20,083 bases of DNA from Planctomycetaceae bacterium (lineage in GTDB: Bacteria; Planctomycetota; Planctomycetia; Pirellulales; Thermoguttaceae), in NCBI GenBank assembly GCA_031267635.1, contig JAIRYX010000200.1, forward strand, positions 1 to 20,083, given 5' to 3'. The position numbers and the translations under genes were made by a program. A model generated the notes under the pieces. The model worked only from the letters and a program-made list of their open reading frames with translations, did no database searches and was not told where the DNA came from. Each line of letters begins with the position of its first letter. Positions within the stretch are counted from its first letter, which is position 1. Below, piece by piece: positions 1-8,102 of this stretch.

Positions 1-21
1 TTTGAGTGTAATTAAAGTCAT
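1..21 (-). CDS. Start of a gene running off the left edge (partial)
   Basis: Only seven codons are visible, reading MTLITLK on the minus strand from an ATG whose complement is at 19-21. The support is a strong Shine-Dalgarno, GAGGAG on the minus strand (30-35), eight bases upstream of the ATG. The spacing and strength match the two minus-strand genes before it. The stop of the preceding small gene is 59 bases upstream, so this may be the third gene of one operon. Nothing can be said about its product. Confidence 0.5.
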
Positions 22-80
22 ACTAAATACTCCTCACTGGATTGTATAGAGGAATAATTATAATACAATAGTAGCAAATG

Positions 81-308
81 TTAAGGGATTTGACTGTGCA
101 ATAATTTTAGAACATGACCCGTTTTTACCGTTTGAGGCATGTCTGTATATTTTTTGAGCGCATCAAGAATTGCGGCTTGCGCCGTGCTCTCCTTCTCCGC
201 ACTGTTCGCTGTTATCGTAAGATGAAACAGACAAATACTTAACAACAGAACATAGAAACAAGACTGCCTAAAACGATTTGCCATGAAAATTACCGTGATA
301 TTTCGCAT
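81..308 (-). CDS. Small secreted protein, 75 residues, unknown function
   Basis: A longer reading exists from 347, but it would overlap the preceding gene. The ATG at 306-308 has a strong GAGGAG ribosome binding site seven bases upstream, so I choose that start. The product begins MRNITVIF. It has a basic N-terminus and a hydrophobic run (FYVLLLSICLFHLTI), then TANSA just before EKEST, a typical signal peptidase I site near residue 35. The mature part is only about 38 residues, charged and probably helical, with no recognised domain. The gene lies 22 bases downstream of the SHD1-domain gene and is probably co-transcribed with it. The function is unknown; a small periplasmic partner of the upstream protein is one possibility. 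Confidence 0.55.
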   Translation of the reverse strand: MRNITVIFMANRFRQSCFYVLLLSICLFHLTITANSAEKESTAQAAILDALKKYTDMPQTVKTGHVLKLLHSQIP

Positions 309-330
309 GATTTTTCTCCTCACATTTTGA

Positions 331-1881
331 TCATGGAACAATAACAAAATCCGCTAATTCCGGTAATTTTTTATAAAATTCATCCATTGTTGGATTTTCA
401 AACATGACGTTTGCTTTTACTGTCTTGAGCGATTCTAAGTCGTTTTTCCCAAAAGAAATTTGAAAATGATGAGAATACGAAGTGACGAATGTATTCTTCC
501 AATCACTCCCCGCTCTTATATGATCACATAAAAATGGTCCCATAAAATAACAGGACGGCTTGTTCCAAAAAGACAATTCATTCTTCTGTCTAGAACGATT
601 TACGTTATCCAGTAAATCCATGACTCCAAATGAAGTATTACCTTTTAATACTAAGCGTTCAGCTTGATAGGAAGATAATGACTTATCCCAAAGCTGTTCA
701 AAAAAAATACAGTTATTGAAATACGGATGAGCATCATAAGACCCCGGTTTTATAAGATGAAAACAGCCAATCCGTTCAGAAAGAATCACTTGGGAATTGT
801 TGTAAAAATCAATATCAATACAAGGTAAAATCTTTGCATAAGCGTACAGAACGAGTACATATTTTAATGGTACTTCATAAACATTCCATCCGGTATTGCT
901 AAATCCGCTATTTCTTGTTGTGTTAATCCACACAAAGACCGAAGTTTCTTTCTCATGACCATAACCAAACAACCTATGTCCCGGCAGTTGAAATATACAA
1001 TTTCTTCCATCTATTATTACTTTGTCCGTTTTAATAATCTCCTTTGTTTTAGAAATAGCCAATTTTTCAAGAACCGGCTCAATCGCTTGACGAAACTGTT
1101 CATATTTTTCAAAGTTCACAGTACAAGTAACATCGACAGAAATTTTATATGTTTCGTCGCCTTGTTTTTCCGGTTCTCCTGTCACTTTCGCGGTTGCTTC
1201 CATTAAAGAATACGGAAACTTTTGATCTCGTAAAACTTTCGCGAATAGTAACATTCCGTCTTTTTCCGAAATATCTTTCGTGTCGATTTTTGCCAAAAGC
1301 CCGGCGCCGTCAACGGAAGTTGCGCTCTCTTTTCCTTTTTCCAACCGTTGTTGAATGGCTCGTTTTACGACTGTCGCGGTAATGGTAACATTCCATACGC
1401 CGTCAGTACGTTTGGAGGATTTTACTTTGTAAGTTTCCATATAAGCGTTACTCGCCGTTAAAATGTTTTCGATGACTTCCTCATTCTTAACCCGCGTTTC
1501 CGCATCGACAAGCGTTCCGACAACAATTTGGATTGCGTTTTGAATCGCGTCCCTTTTGGCTTCGTCAATTGTCGTGCCGATCCCTTCCGCTTCAACAACT
1601 TCTGTTGAAGAGAGTTTTGATTCCGAAGTTTGCGGTTCTGTCTTTGGAAGTGATCGGACGTACTCTTGATCTTTTTCGCTCAGCGTCGTGATTGAAATAG
1701 AACCTTTTTTCCCCGAAGAAAGCAGCAAAGTAACTTTTTCTCCGTCGAATTTCACAAATTCCGCCTCAATCGTTTTTCCTTTGTTGTCCGTCCAAATACG
1801 CGCATCACTACATGGAGAAAAAATATTCCCGCCAAGGAACAATAGCGCGATAACAACATAAAATCGAATTTGACTTCGCAT
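331..1881 (-). CDS. Exported SHD1-domain protein, 516 residues
   Basis: The start is supported by AAGGAG seven bases upstream of the ATG on the minus strand. Residues 1-27 form a signal peptide (hydrophobic YVVIALLFLGG, likely cleavage after CSDA). Residues 28-80 match the SLA1 homology domain 1 (SHD1) pattern common in planctomycete exported proteins: RIWTDNKGKTIEAEFV, then repeated beta-strand residues, ending LSEKDQEYVRSL. Residues 97-180 (EAEGIGTTIDEAKRDAIQNA and onward) resemble the alpha/beta fold of FlgT N-terminal or LPP20-type domains, where a glycine turn is followed by a helix rich in Ala and Asp. That assignment is inference. The remaining 330 residues are not recognised. The protein probably acts outside the cytoplasmic membrane. 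It heads a minus-strand group with the small secreted protein and diverges from smc. Confidence 0.8.
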   Translation of the reverse strand: MRSQIRFYVVIALLFLGGNIFSPCSDARIWTDNKGKTIEAEFVKFDGEKVTLLLSSGKKGSISITTLSEKDQEYVRSLPKTEPQTSESKLSSTEVVEAEGIGTTIDEAKRDAIQNAIQIVVGTLVDAETRVKNEEVIENILTASNAYMETYKVKSSKRTDGVWNVTITATVVKRAIQQRLEKGKESATSVDGAGLLAKIDTKDISEKDGMLLFAKVLRDQKFPYSLMEATAKVTGEPEKQGDETYKISVDVTCTVNFEKYEQFRQAIEPVLEKLAISKTKEIIKTDKVIIDGRNCIFQLPGHRLFGYGHEKETSVFVWINTTRNSGFSNTGWNVYEVPLKYVLVLYAYAKILPCIDIDFYNNSQVILSERIGCFHLIKPGSYDAHPYFNNCIFFEQLWDKSLSSYQAERLVLKGNTSFGVMDLLDNVNRSRQKNELSFWNKPSCYFMGPFLCDHIRAGSDWKNTFVTSYSHHFQISFGKNDLESLKTVKANVMFENPTMDEFYKKLPELADFVIVP

Positions 1882-2151
1882 CAGTTTACTCCTTCATTTT
1901 GACATGAGTGAATTAAAAGTACCCGGCTGCAAGATGCCAATTTCTTTGCTCAAGAAAAATGAGCGCATAGAAAAAGGGGTTGTCATGTTTACCTCAATGC
2001 AGAACAAATCCCCTCGCACCACCGAGACGTTACTAAAAGCGCAACGACACGGCAAGTACACAAAGAAGTGGACGAGCCGTGCGATTCGCTCTGCAAGCTA
2101 CCGAACACGACACCCCAAAGAAAGGTACGGCTTCCGGTAGCATTATGTCTC

Positions 2152-2188
2152 GTTCTTTCAACCGAAATTCGGGTGGTGCAGAAAGAAC
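2152..2188. other. Hairpin with T-run: terminator-like or structured RNA
   Basis: GTTCTTTC at 2152-2159 is a perfect inverted match to GAAAGAAC at 2181-2188. The intervening bases contain a second short palindrome (ACCGAA against TTCGGGT). Just beyond the right arm is TCGTTTTTG, so on the plus strand the structure resembles an intrinsic terminator. No plus-strand gene upstream is convincing, so it could instead end an unrecognised small RNA, or be a relic. Confidence 0.35.
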
Positions 2189-2304
2189 TCGTTTTTGAGG
2201 TAAAACTTGCAGTCTAAATTGTTTATTGTTAATTATTGAACACAATCGCATACAATGCATATGTTACAAATAATAGCATGATTCGTAATATAAGCAAAAG
2301 AAAA

Positions 2305-2510
2305 TTTCTGTCAAGCGGGGGGAAAATTAAAAGCTTTCGGATAATCAGTCCATGGAGACGTCACCATTAAGATTGTTACCCAGCGTGGATTGATTTGGAT
2401 TGGGAAACTGAATAGTTGTCAGATTTTTTCATCTTTTCACAAAAACTCCTCTTGTTTCCTTCTCAAAATTTTCATAAAATCATTTGATTTTCTCTTTTCT
2501 GTCAAACGGG
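2305..2510 (+). repeat. Two copies of a 15-base motif upstream of smc
   Basis: TTTCTGTCAAGCGGG at 2305-2319 recurs at 2496-2510 as TTTCTGTCAAACGGG, with 14 of 15 bases identical. The second copy lies immediately before the TAGAAT box and 23 bases before the smc start codon, so the motif could be a promoter element or operator. A function is inferred only from the position. Confidence 0.35.
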
Positions 2511-2533
2511 ATAGAATGCGTTAAATAAAAAAC

Positions 2534-5500
2534 ATGTTAAAGGCGATTGAGCTTTCCGGTTTTAAGAGTTTTGCTGATCGAACGCGAATGGAGTTTGCGT
2601 TAGGGATTTCTGCACTCGTAGGACCAAACGGGTCGGGAAAATCCAATATCGTTGATGCAATTAAATGGGTGCTGGGAGAGCAGAGTATTAAAAAACTTCG
2701 CGGCAATGAAATGACGGACGTCATTTTCAATGGTTCCGGAACGCGCCAGCCGGTCAACACAGCCGAAGTGACGCTTACCTTCGACAACTCGCAACGCATT
2801 TTCGATCTCGACGCCAGCGAAATTCATATCACGCGACGGGTTTACCGTAGTGGCGAGGCGGAATATCTCATCAACCGGCAACTCTCGCGACTTAAAGATG
2901 TGAAAGATATTCTCAGCGGAACCGGACTCGGAACGCAGGCGTATGGAATTATCGAGCAAGGACGGGTCGAACTTCTTTTGCAAAGTTCGCCGCAACAACG
3001 ACGCGCGATTTTTGAAGAAGCGGCGGGAATTAGTCGATTCAACACGAAAAAAGCCGAAGTGCAACGTCGGTTGGAGCGTGTTGAACAAAACATTTTGCGG
3101 CTTTCCGACATCGTCAGCGAAATCGAAACGCAATTGCGCAACACCAAATCGCAAGCGGGCAAAGCGCAGCTTTATCGGCAATATACCACACGGCTACAGG
3201 AACTTCGGATTCATGCCGGTTGGATTGATTGGCGGAAATGGTCGGCGCAAGTGGAAACACTACGGGAAGAAACCGTGCAACTCACGGTCAACGAAACGTC
3301 GCTGCTGGAACAAACCGAACACGCCGAAAAACAGCTTTTCGGAATTGATAAACAACTGGAAGAACTTTCGCGGGAATCGAAAAGCGTGGTTGCGGAGATT
3401 GCCGGAATCACGGAGCGTATCGTCGGTGAAGATTCGACGATTGAATTGCAGACGGCGCAAATCGAGGAAATCGAGTCGGAAATTCAGCGTAACGGGCAGC
3501 AGTTGCAGGATTTGACGCTGCGCAGTACCGACACGGACGAGATGATGCGCAAGACAGACGACGAAATCCGCGCAATCGACGAACAGCATCGGCAAGTCGT
3601 TGCGAACTACGAACAACATCTTGCACTGACAGACGAACTCGCCGAGCAATACGCAAAAATCGAAGAAAAACGCGATTCGATGATCCGCGAATTGGACGCG
3701 AATCATCGTTTGACAAACCGTTTGGCAGGCGAAATCAGTGGCTTTGAATCGCGTCAACAAGGGTTGGTGCAATCGCGTTTGAAAAGCGAAAAACGTCTTG
3801 CCGCCATTCGTCAGCAAACCGTGGATTTGAAAGAGCAGTTGGCGAAACATCGGACTTTGTGCGAAGAAATCGCATTCAAAGCGGAATGCCGACAAGAGCA
3901 ACTTGACAATGCGAAAAAGCGGAAAATCGCGCGGCAGGAAAAACTTGAAACTCTCCGCGGCGAACTTCTCGATAAGAAACAACGTCAAAGCGGAACGTCG
4001 GAACGGATCGCCGTTTTGGAAGAATTATTGCGTCGCCACGAGGGATTAAGTCCGGGCGTCAAAGAGGTTTTGCGTCAGCCGCGCACGCCGGACAGTTCGT
4101 ACCGTTTTGTTCATGGTTTGGTCGCGGATTTGTTTCGCGTTCATGTGGAAGCGGCGTCACTGATTGAAATTGCGTTGGGACAAGCGGCGCAGCATATTGT
4201 CGTGTCGCCTGAGCCGGAAATCATTCGTGCGATTGAACGTTCGTCGGGACAACTCGCGGGGCGCGTCGGTTTTCTCTGGCTTGACACGCAAAGCAACGAC
4301 GCCGGCTTGATGCGCGGAAGTCATTTTGAAGGTCGCGCCGGCGTTCATGGACGCGCAGACCGTTTTGTTGAAACCGATCCGCAATATTCGTTCCTTGCAC
4401 GGCGGTTGCTCGGACATACTTGGTTGGTCGAAACGCTTCAACAAGCGAAATCGCTTTATCGGGAAAGCGACGGACGCACGAATTTTTTGACGGTCGCCGG
4501 AGAATATCTCGCGGCGGACGGAACGCTTGTTGTCGGACCGTTACACGGAACATCCGGTTTGATTTCGCGGCGAAGCGAATTGCGGACGCTCAGCGAACAA
4601 CTGACTCGCATCGAATCCGACGTGCGCGATCTCGAATTGAACCGCGACCTTTTACAATCACAGCTTAACGAAGACGAGCAAACGCTGGAACGCGCGACAC
4701 GCGAGCATCAGCAAGCGGTGTCGGAATTGGAATCGCAACGAATAAAAGCGGGAAACGCCGAAGAACAATGGAAACAAACCGAAACGCAGGCAAATTCGCT
4801 GGAGGAAGAAGCGGAATCGCTCGACGCGCAACATGAAACAGCGGCGATTGATCTTGAATTGGCGCAAACGCAAAAAGAAGAACTCGACAGCGCAATTGAA
4901 CAAATTGAAGCGGAATTGGAAATTACAAAACAAAAGTGCGTCGATCTCGACGAACAACGCCGCGATTTGTCGCGTAAAACGACGAATATTAAAATCGAAC
5001 TGGCAAAGCGAGAAGAGCGGCTCGACTTTTTGCACGACCGACGTAAACAATACGAAGAACATCAAAAAGAGCGGTTTAATCTTCTTGAAGAAAACCGCAA
5101 ACAAGACGCTTTATTGAAGTCGCGAGTCGAACAGGCGTCGCTGGCAATTTTGAAGATTGAATCGAATCTTGCGATGTTGTATTACCGCAAAGAAGGACTG
5201 GCGGCAACGGCAAAGCAAATTGAGGAATCGCGATTAGAGTTGACCAATGCTCGCGCAGCGTTGAATTATCAGCTCAAGCATTCGCAAAGCGAACTCAATA
5301 AAACACGCACGGAATTACATAACCGTCAGCTTGAAACGGAGCGGCTACGTCAGGAAACGCGGACGCTTACCGACCGGATGCGCGAAGATTACAATGTCGA
5401 TATTTCTGAATGGCAACCATCGAATAAGCCGGATTGTTCGCAACGCCTGAAAATTTATTCGCCGAACAACACCAATAAAAATAACGTTGATAAAAATAAC

Positions 5501-6313
5501 GCGGACGAAAATGACAGCGACGAAAATATCAACAACGAAGCCGACGCGGACGAAAATGAAAATGAAAATGAAAGCGTTGAAAACATTTCGCCGGAATCCG
5601 AGATCTCGCAATCATTACTTCCGGAAAATTATCAGGCGGAAATTGACGATTTGCGGCTTAAAATTCAGAAAATCGGCAGTGTGAATCTGGAAGCGATTGA
5701 AACGTTGGAAACGCTGGAAACGCGATGCACAACATTGTCGAATCAGTATTACGATCTTTTGAACGCGAAAAAAGCGATAGAAAGAATTATTGACCGAATC
5801 AACGGCGACAGTCAGCAGTTGTTTGAGGAAACATTTAACGGCGTGAAAGAGCATTTTCGGCATTTGTTTCAAAAGTTATTCGGCGGCGGACATGCCGATT
5901 TGATTTTAGAAGACGAAGCGAAACCGTTGGAAAGCGGCGTTGAAATTGTCGCGCGTCCGCCGGGCAAGGAGCTTAAAAGCGTAACGCTGATGAGCGGCGG
6001 CGAAAAGACGATGACTTGCGTCGCGTTGTTGCTGGCGTTATTTAATTTTCGTCCGAGTCCGATTTGCATTCTTGACGAAGTGGACGCCGCGCTCGACGAA
6101 GCGAATATCGACCGCTTCGCTCGCGTGGTAAAAGAATACGAAGACAAAACGCAATTCCTGATTGTCACGCACTCGAAAAAAACAATGGCGGCGGCAAACA
6201 CAATGTATGGCGTCACAATGCAAGAATCCGGCGTTTCTATCCCAATTTCCGTGCGTTTTGTGGACGTCGGAGAAAACGGAGAAATTAATATTGCAGATAA
6301 AGATGCGGCGTAA
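2534..6313 (+). CDS. smc: Chromosome partition protein SMC
   Basis: This is the structural maintenance of chromosomes ATPase, which dimerises, binds DNA and works with ScpA and ScpB in chromosome organisation and segregation. The N-terminus MLKAIELSGFKSFADRTRMEF is the canonical SMC start. Walker A is GPNGSGKSN at residues 30-38, followed by the N-terminal head and a long coiled coil. A hinge-like region (about 500-670) begins GLSPGVKEVL and is followed by the returning coil. The C-terminal head has the signature LMSGGEK at 1152-1158 and Walker B ICILDEVDAAL from 1177, with catalytic E1182. At 1259 residues it exceeds the usual length of nearly 1190, largely because of an acidic Asn-rich insertion at about 975-1030. 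The gene stands alone, with no scpA or scpB beside it. No strong ribosome binding site precedes the ATG, but the start fits the family exactly. Confidence 0.96.
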   Translation: MLKAIELSGFKSFADRTRMEFALGISALVGPNGSGKSNIVDAIKWVLGEQSIKKLRGNEMTDVIFNGSGTRQPVNTAEVTLTFDNSQRIFDLDASEIHITRRVYRSGEAEYLINRQLSRLKDVKDILSGTGLGTQAYGIIEQGRVELLLQSSPQQRRAIFEEAAGISRFNTKKAEVQRRLERVEQNILRLSDIVSEIETQLRNTKSQAGKAQLYRQYTTRLQELRIHAGWIDWRKWSAQVETLREETVQLTVNETSLLEQTEHAEKQLFGIDKQLEELSRESKSVVAEIAGITERIVGEDSTIELQTAQIEEIESEIQRNGQQLQDLTLRSTDTDEMMRKTDDEIRAIDEQHRQVVANYEQHLALTDELAEQYAKIEEKRDSMIRELDANHRLTNRLAGEISGFESRQQGLVQSRLKSEKRLAAIRQQTVDLKEQLAKHRTLCEEIAFKAECRQEQLDNAKKRKIARQEKLETLRGELLDKKQRQSGTSERIAVLEELLRRHEGLSPGVKEVLRQPRTPDSSYRFVHGLVADLFRVHVEAASLIEIALGQAAQHIVVSPEPEIIRAIERSSGQLAGRVGFLWLDTQSNDAGLMRGSHFEGRAGVHGRADRFVETDPQYSFLARRLLGHTWLVETLQQAKSLYRESDGRTNFLTVAGEYLAADGTLVVGPLHGTSGLISRRSELRTLSEQLTRIESDVRDLELNRDLLQSQLNEDEQTLERATREHQQAVSELESQRIKAGNAEEQWKQTETQANSLEEEAESLDAQHETAAIDLELAQTQKEELDSAIEQIEAELEITKQKCVDLDEQRRDLSRKTTNIKIELAKREERLDFLHDRRKQYEEHQKERFNLLEENRKQDALLKSRVEQASLAILKIESNLAMLYYRKEGLAATAKQIEESRLELTNARAALNYQLKHSQSELNKTRTELHNRQLETERLRQETRTLTDRMREDYNVDISEWQPSNKPDCSQRLKIYSPNNTNKNNVDKNNADENDSDENINNEADADENENENESVENISPESEISQSLLPENYQAEIDDLRLKIQKIGSVNLEAIETLETLETRCTTLSNQYYDLLNAKKAIERIIDRINGDSQQLFEETFNGVKEHFRHLFQKLFGGGHADLILEDEAKPLESGVEIVARPPGKELKSVTLMSGGEKTMTCVALLLALFNFRPSPICILDEVDAALDEANIDRFARVVKEYEDKTQFLIVTHSKKTMAAANTMYGVTMQESGVSIPISVRFVDVGENGEINIADKDAA
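5552..5573 (+). repeat. In-frame GAAAAT hexanucleotide repeat within smc
   Basis: Three perfect tandem copies of GAAAAT plus a partial fourth encode an alternating Glu-Asn run. They are the most regular part of a larger low-complexity segment (about 5462-5620) built from Asn, Asp, Glu and Lys codons. Because the unit is six bases long, copy-number change would lengthen or shorten the protein without a frameshift. Confidence 0.8.
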
Positions 6314-6455
6314 GAAATATTGGAGACGCGGAAAATAGACATTCTCAACGCGAAAGACGCAAAATCTCCGCCAAAAGAGAAAAAGAGAGAGACAATTGAG
6401 AACAGTTATCTGATAATTTCGTTTTTTGAGGACAATATTTGAAACCGTAATAGGG

Positions 6456-6511
6456 AACGATAGCGTCAATTGCCCAAGCCGAATAAATCCATGCTGGGCA
6501 ACTGCATCGTT
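6456..6511. other. Imperfect hairpin in the intergenic region
   Basis: AACGAT at 6456-6461 pairs with ATCGTT at 6506-6511. Inside it, TTGCCCA at 6470-6476 pairs with TGGGCAA at 6495-6501, giving a two-part stem with an internal loop and an apical loop of 18 bases. It lies directly before a second, longer inverted repeat. It could be part of a structured RNA or a small palindromic element. Confidence 0.4.
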
Positions 6512-6531
6512 ACTCAAACGGCTTTAGACTC

Positions 6532-6623
6532 CTTGCACTTGAGTTTTCGGTTTTATGGAATGGAGATCAAACCGGATTTTACAGTATCACGACGCCAGTG
6601 AAAACCGAAATTTCAAGTGCAAG
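6532..6623. repeat. 23-base inverted repeat with 46-base spacer
   Basis: The left arm (6532-6554) starts CTTGCACTTGA and ends TTTCGGTTTT. The right arm (6601-6623) is its inverted complement with two mismatches, both in the middle. The arms enclose 46 bases. There is no T-run after either arm, so it is unlikely to be a simple terminator. A miniature palindromic element or a structured RNA are alternatives. Confidence 0.55.
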
Positions 6624-7270
6624 ATTTTACCATTGCCGCCCTTATTTTTCAACGTAAAATGCCTATAAATTTGACATTGTTCATATCAAGTGAAATTGCG
6701 CGACTTTGTAATACTCATCGCAACTTCAAACAAACCGCCCCCAAATACGAAATAAACAGAAAAATTTTTTACTTAAATTTATAATTTTTTCTCTTATCTA
6801 CTTGTAATGCTTTCCAAAAGAAAATATAATAAAGATGAAATTTAACAATTTTAAATTGGATTAGAGGTCATTATATTAAATATGCTATAACAAAAAGCTT
6901 TTATAACTAACAATTAGATTCGCAAGTATAATTGCATCCCAACCGTATTTTAACGGCATTGTTTTTCTATGCAAACTGAATAATTTCAGGGGAAAACAAG
7001 CGAGTGGCTTGACCAAAGTAGCGTCCCTTATGGGGCGTCGCGTGGTCGAGCTTGCGAGATATCCATGCGACGTAATCTACAGAGTTTGAGTAGACGACGA
7101 TGTATTGTTTCGTAATATCTATTGAACGAAACGCTTATTTTTGCATGTAAGGGATAGCTCGTCATTGGGGTGCAGCGTGGCGTCCCTCTTCTATTTCTTG
7201 AATCGGTACGACACGATTATTCTTAAAGTGAATCTACATCATTTTACGTACTTTTTTATAAGGAAAAACA

Positions 7271-8065
7271 ATGTCCGAAATCAATCGCACACAAAGCGAA
7301 AAATTCGTTACGAATCCATCTCTTCTGATGGATTCCGTGCAATCTTATGAGATTCAATCCGAAAATGTGCCGTCGTCTGTTGCGAATGGCGAATTTCCTG
7401 AACAATCTCCCGACGTTACGAAAATCGAAACGGTTACAGAAAACCCCGATACTGAACCGTTACCACAAAATACACTGCCGCCGATCAAATCATTGCCTGA
7501 AAAATTACCATCAGAACAATCGCTTAAATCCGCATCAAATTTCGTAAACGAACCGTTGAAGGAAATCACCACGCTCCTTCGGCAGCTTGCAAAAGATTTT
7601 GACGCTAAACTCAAATATGACGCTTCGAAACAAACGCTCATTGATAAACTTTATAACGAGAATCAAAGTTATAAAGAAGGAATCCTCCAAAAGTTTCAAC
7701 ACGCTATGATTCTCGCAGTGATTGAACAAATTGACGATGCGGCAAAAACGATCAGTCATTTTGAAAACGCGGAGTTCTCCGAAGAAAATTATCGTAAATT
7801 ACTCAAGTATTATTCGGATATTGCGGCGAGTTTTCAAGATATGCTGATTGAACGATTTGATATACATTTCTATCATTCCGAACCCAATACGCCGTTTGAT
7901 CCCAAGAAGCAACGCTCGTTAAAAACCGTTGTAACAAACGATCAAAGCAAACACAAACTAGTCAAACAATCGCTACGTCCCGGATGCGAGACAGAAGCTG
8001 GTTTCGTTCTCCGTTCTGAAATGGTCGAAGTGTATGTTTTTGTTTCGCAATCGCCTCAAACTTAA
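7271..8065 (+). CDS. grpE: GrpE-like nucleotide exchange factor
   Basis: GrpE proteins dimerise and release ADP from Hsp70 partners. The first 90 or so residues are rich in Pro, Glu, Ser and Thr and look disordered. Residues 95-180 form the long helical region, and the C-terminal beta domain carries the family pattern: FDPKKQRSLKTV from residue 209, RPG at 236-238, then VLRSEMVEVYVFVS, like the GrpE ending with its RPG turn and VRPAMV-type strand. It is longer (264 residues) and clearly more divergent than housekeeping GrpE, for example ERFDIHFYHSE where GVE..-type residues are expected. The ATG is preceded by AAGG at a good distance. The Hsp70 gene starts 37 bases after the stop, which supports a dedicated exchange factor and chaperone pair rather than the general heat-shock one. 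Confidence 0.8.
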   Translation: MSEINRTQSEKFVTNPSLLMDSVQSYEIQSENVPSSVANGEFPEQSPDVTKIETVTENPDTEPLPQNTLPPIKSLPEKLPSEQSLKSASNFVNEPLKEITTLLRQLAKDFDAKLKYDASKQTLIDKLYNENQSYKEGILQKFQHAMILAVIEQIDDAAKTISHFENAEFSEENYRKLLKYYSDIAASFQDMLIERFDIHFYHSEPNTPFDPKKQRSLKTVVTNDQSKHKLVKQSLRPGCETEAGFVLRSEMVEVYVFVSQSPQT

Positions 8066-8102
8066 TTTTTTCGTTTTAACCACTTTTTATGGAAGGACAA
8101 TA

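Larger units (their letters stand above)
1882..2533. other. Intergenic region between divergent genes, 652 bases
   Basis: This stretch separates the minus-strand SHD1 gene from smc on the plus strand and should hold promoters for both. Short open frames here (about 75-78 codons on each strand) lack ribosome binding sites and recognisable products. The interval contains a hairpin at 2152-2188, a repeated 15-base motif at 2305 and 2496, and an AT-rich stretch at 2210-2300. A TAGAAT box at 2512-2517, 16 bases before the smc start codon, could be a -10 element, but no well-spaced -35 box is evident. No RNA gene was recognised. Confidence 0.5.
6314..7270. other. Intergenic region after smc, about 950 bases
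   Basis: No credible protein or known RNA gene was found. The first third contains two long hairpin-forming inverted repeats (6456-6511 and 6532-6623). The stretch 6760-6930 is strongly AT-rich with several TATAAT-like boxes (for example TATAAC at 6886 and TATAAT at 6927) but no well-spaced -35 partners. The part from 7000 to 7190 is more GC-rich and has GCGTCCCT twice (7020 region and 7180 region). The promoter of the grpE/Hsp70 array should lie near the end; a TTGAAT at 7198-7203 with a weak downstream box is the best candidate. No clear terminator for smc was seen. Confidence 0.5.

Noticed and set aside
1904..2140. Plus-strand open frame of 78 codons before smc
   Set aside because: No ribosome binding site, composition rich in Arg and Lys without domain pattern, and overlapped by an equally long frame on the other strand.
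2033..2260. Minus-strand open frame of 75 codons in the smc upstream region
   Set aside because: No ribosome binding site and no recognisable protein features; it overlaps the hairpin and the opposite-strand frame.
2600..3181. Minus-strand open frame of 193 codons within smc
   Set aside because: It lies entirely opposite the conserved SMC N-terminal head and is a shadow of its codon usage.
7018..7190. Possible inverted relation between the two GCGTCCCT-containing segments
   Set aside because: The complementarity does not extend beyond a few bases when aligned; only the short direct repeat is real.
7141..7350. Plus-strand frame of 69 codons overlapping the start of the GrpE-like gene
   Set aside because: It overlaps a gene with a good ribosome binding site and a recognised family pattern; its own start has no support.
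8034..8102. 23-residue N-terminal extension of the Hsp70
   Set aside because: It overlaps the GrpE gene, whereas the ATG at 8103 has a GGAAGGA site and gives the canonical Hsp70 N-terminus.
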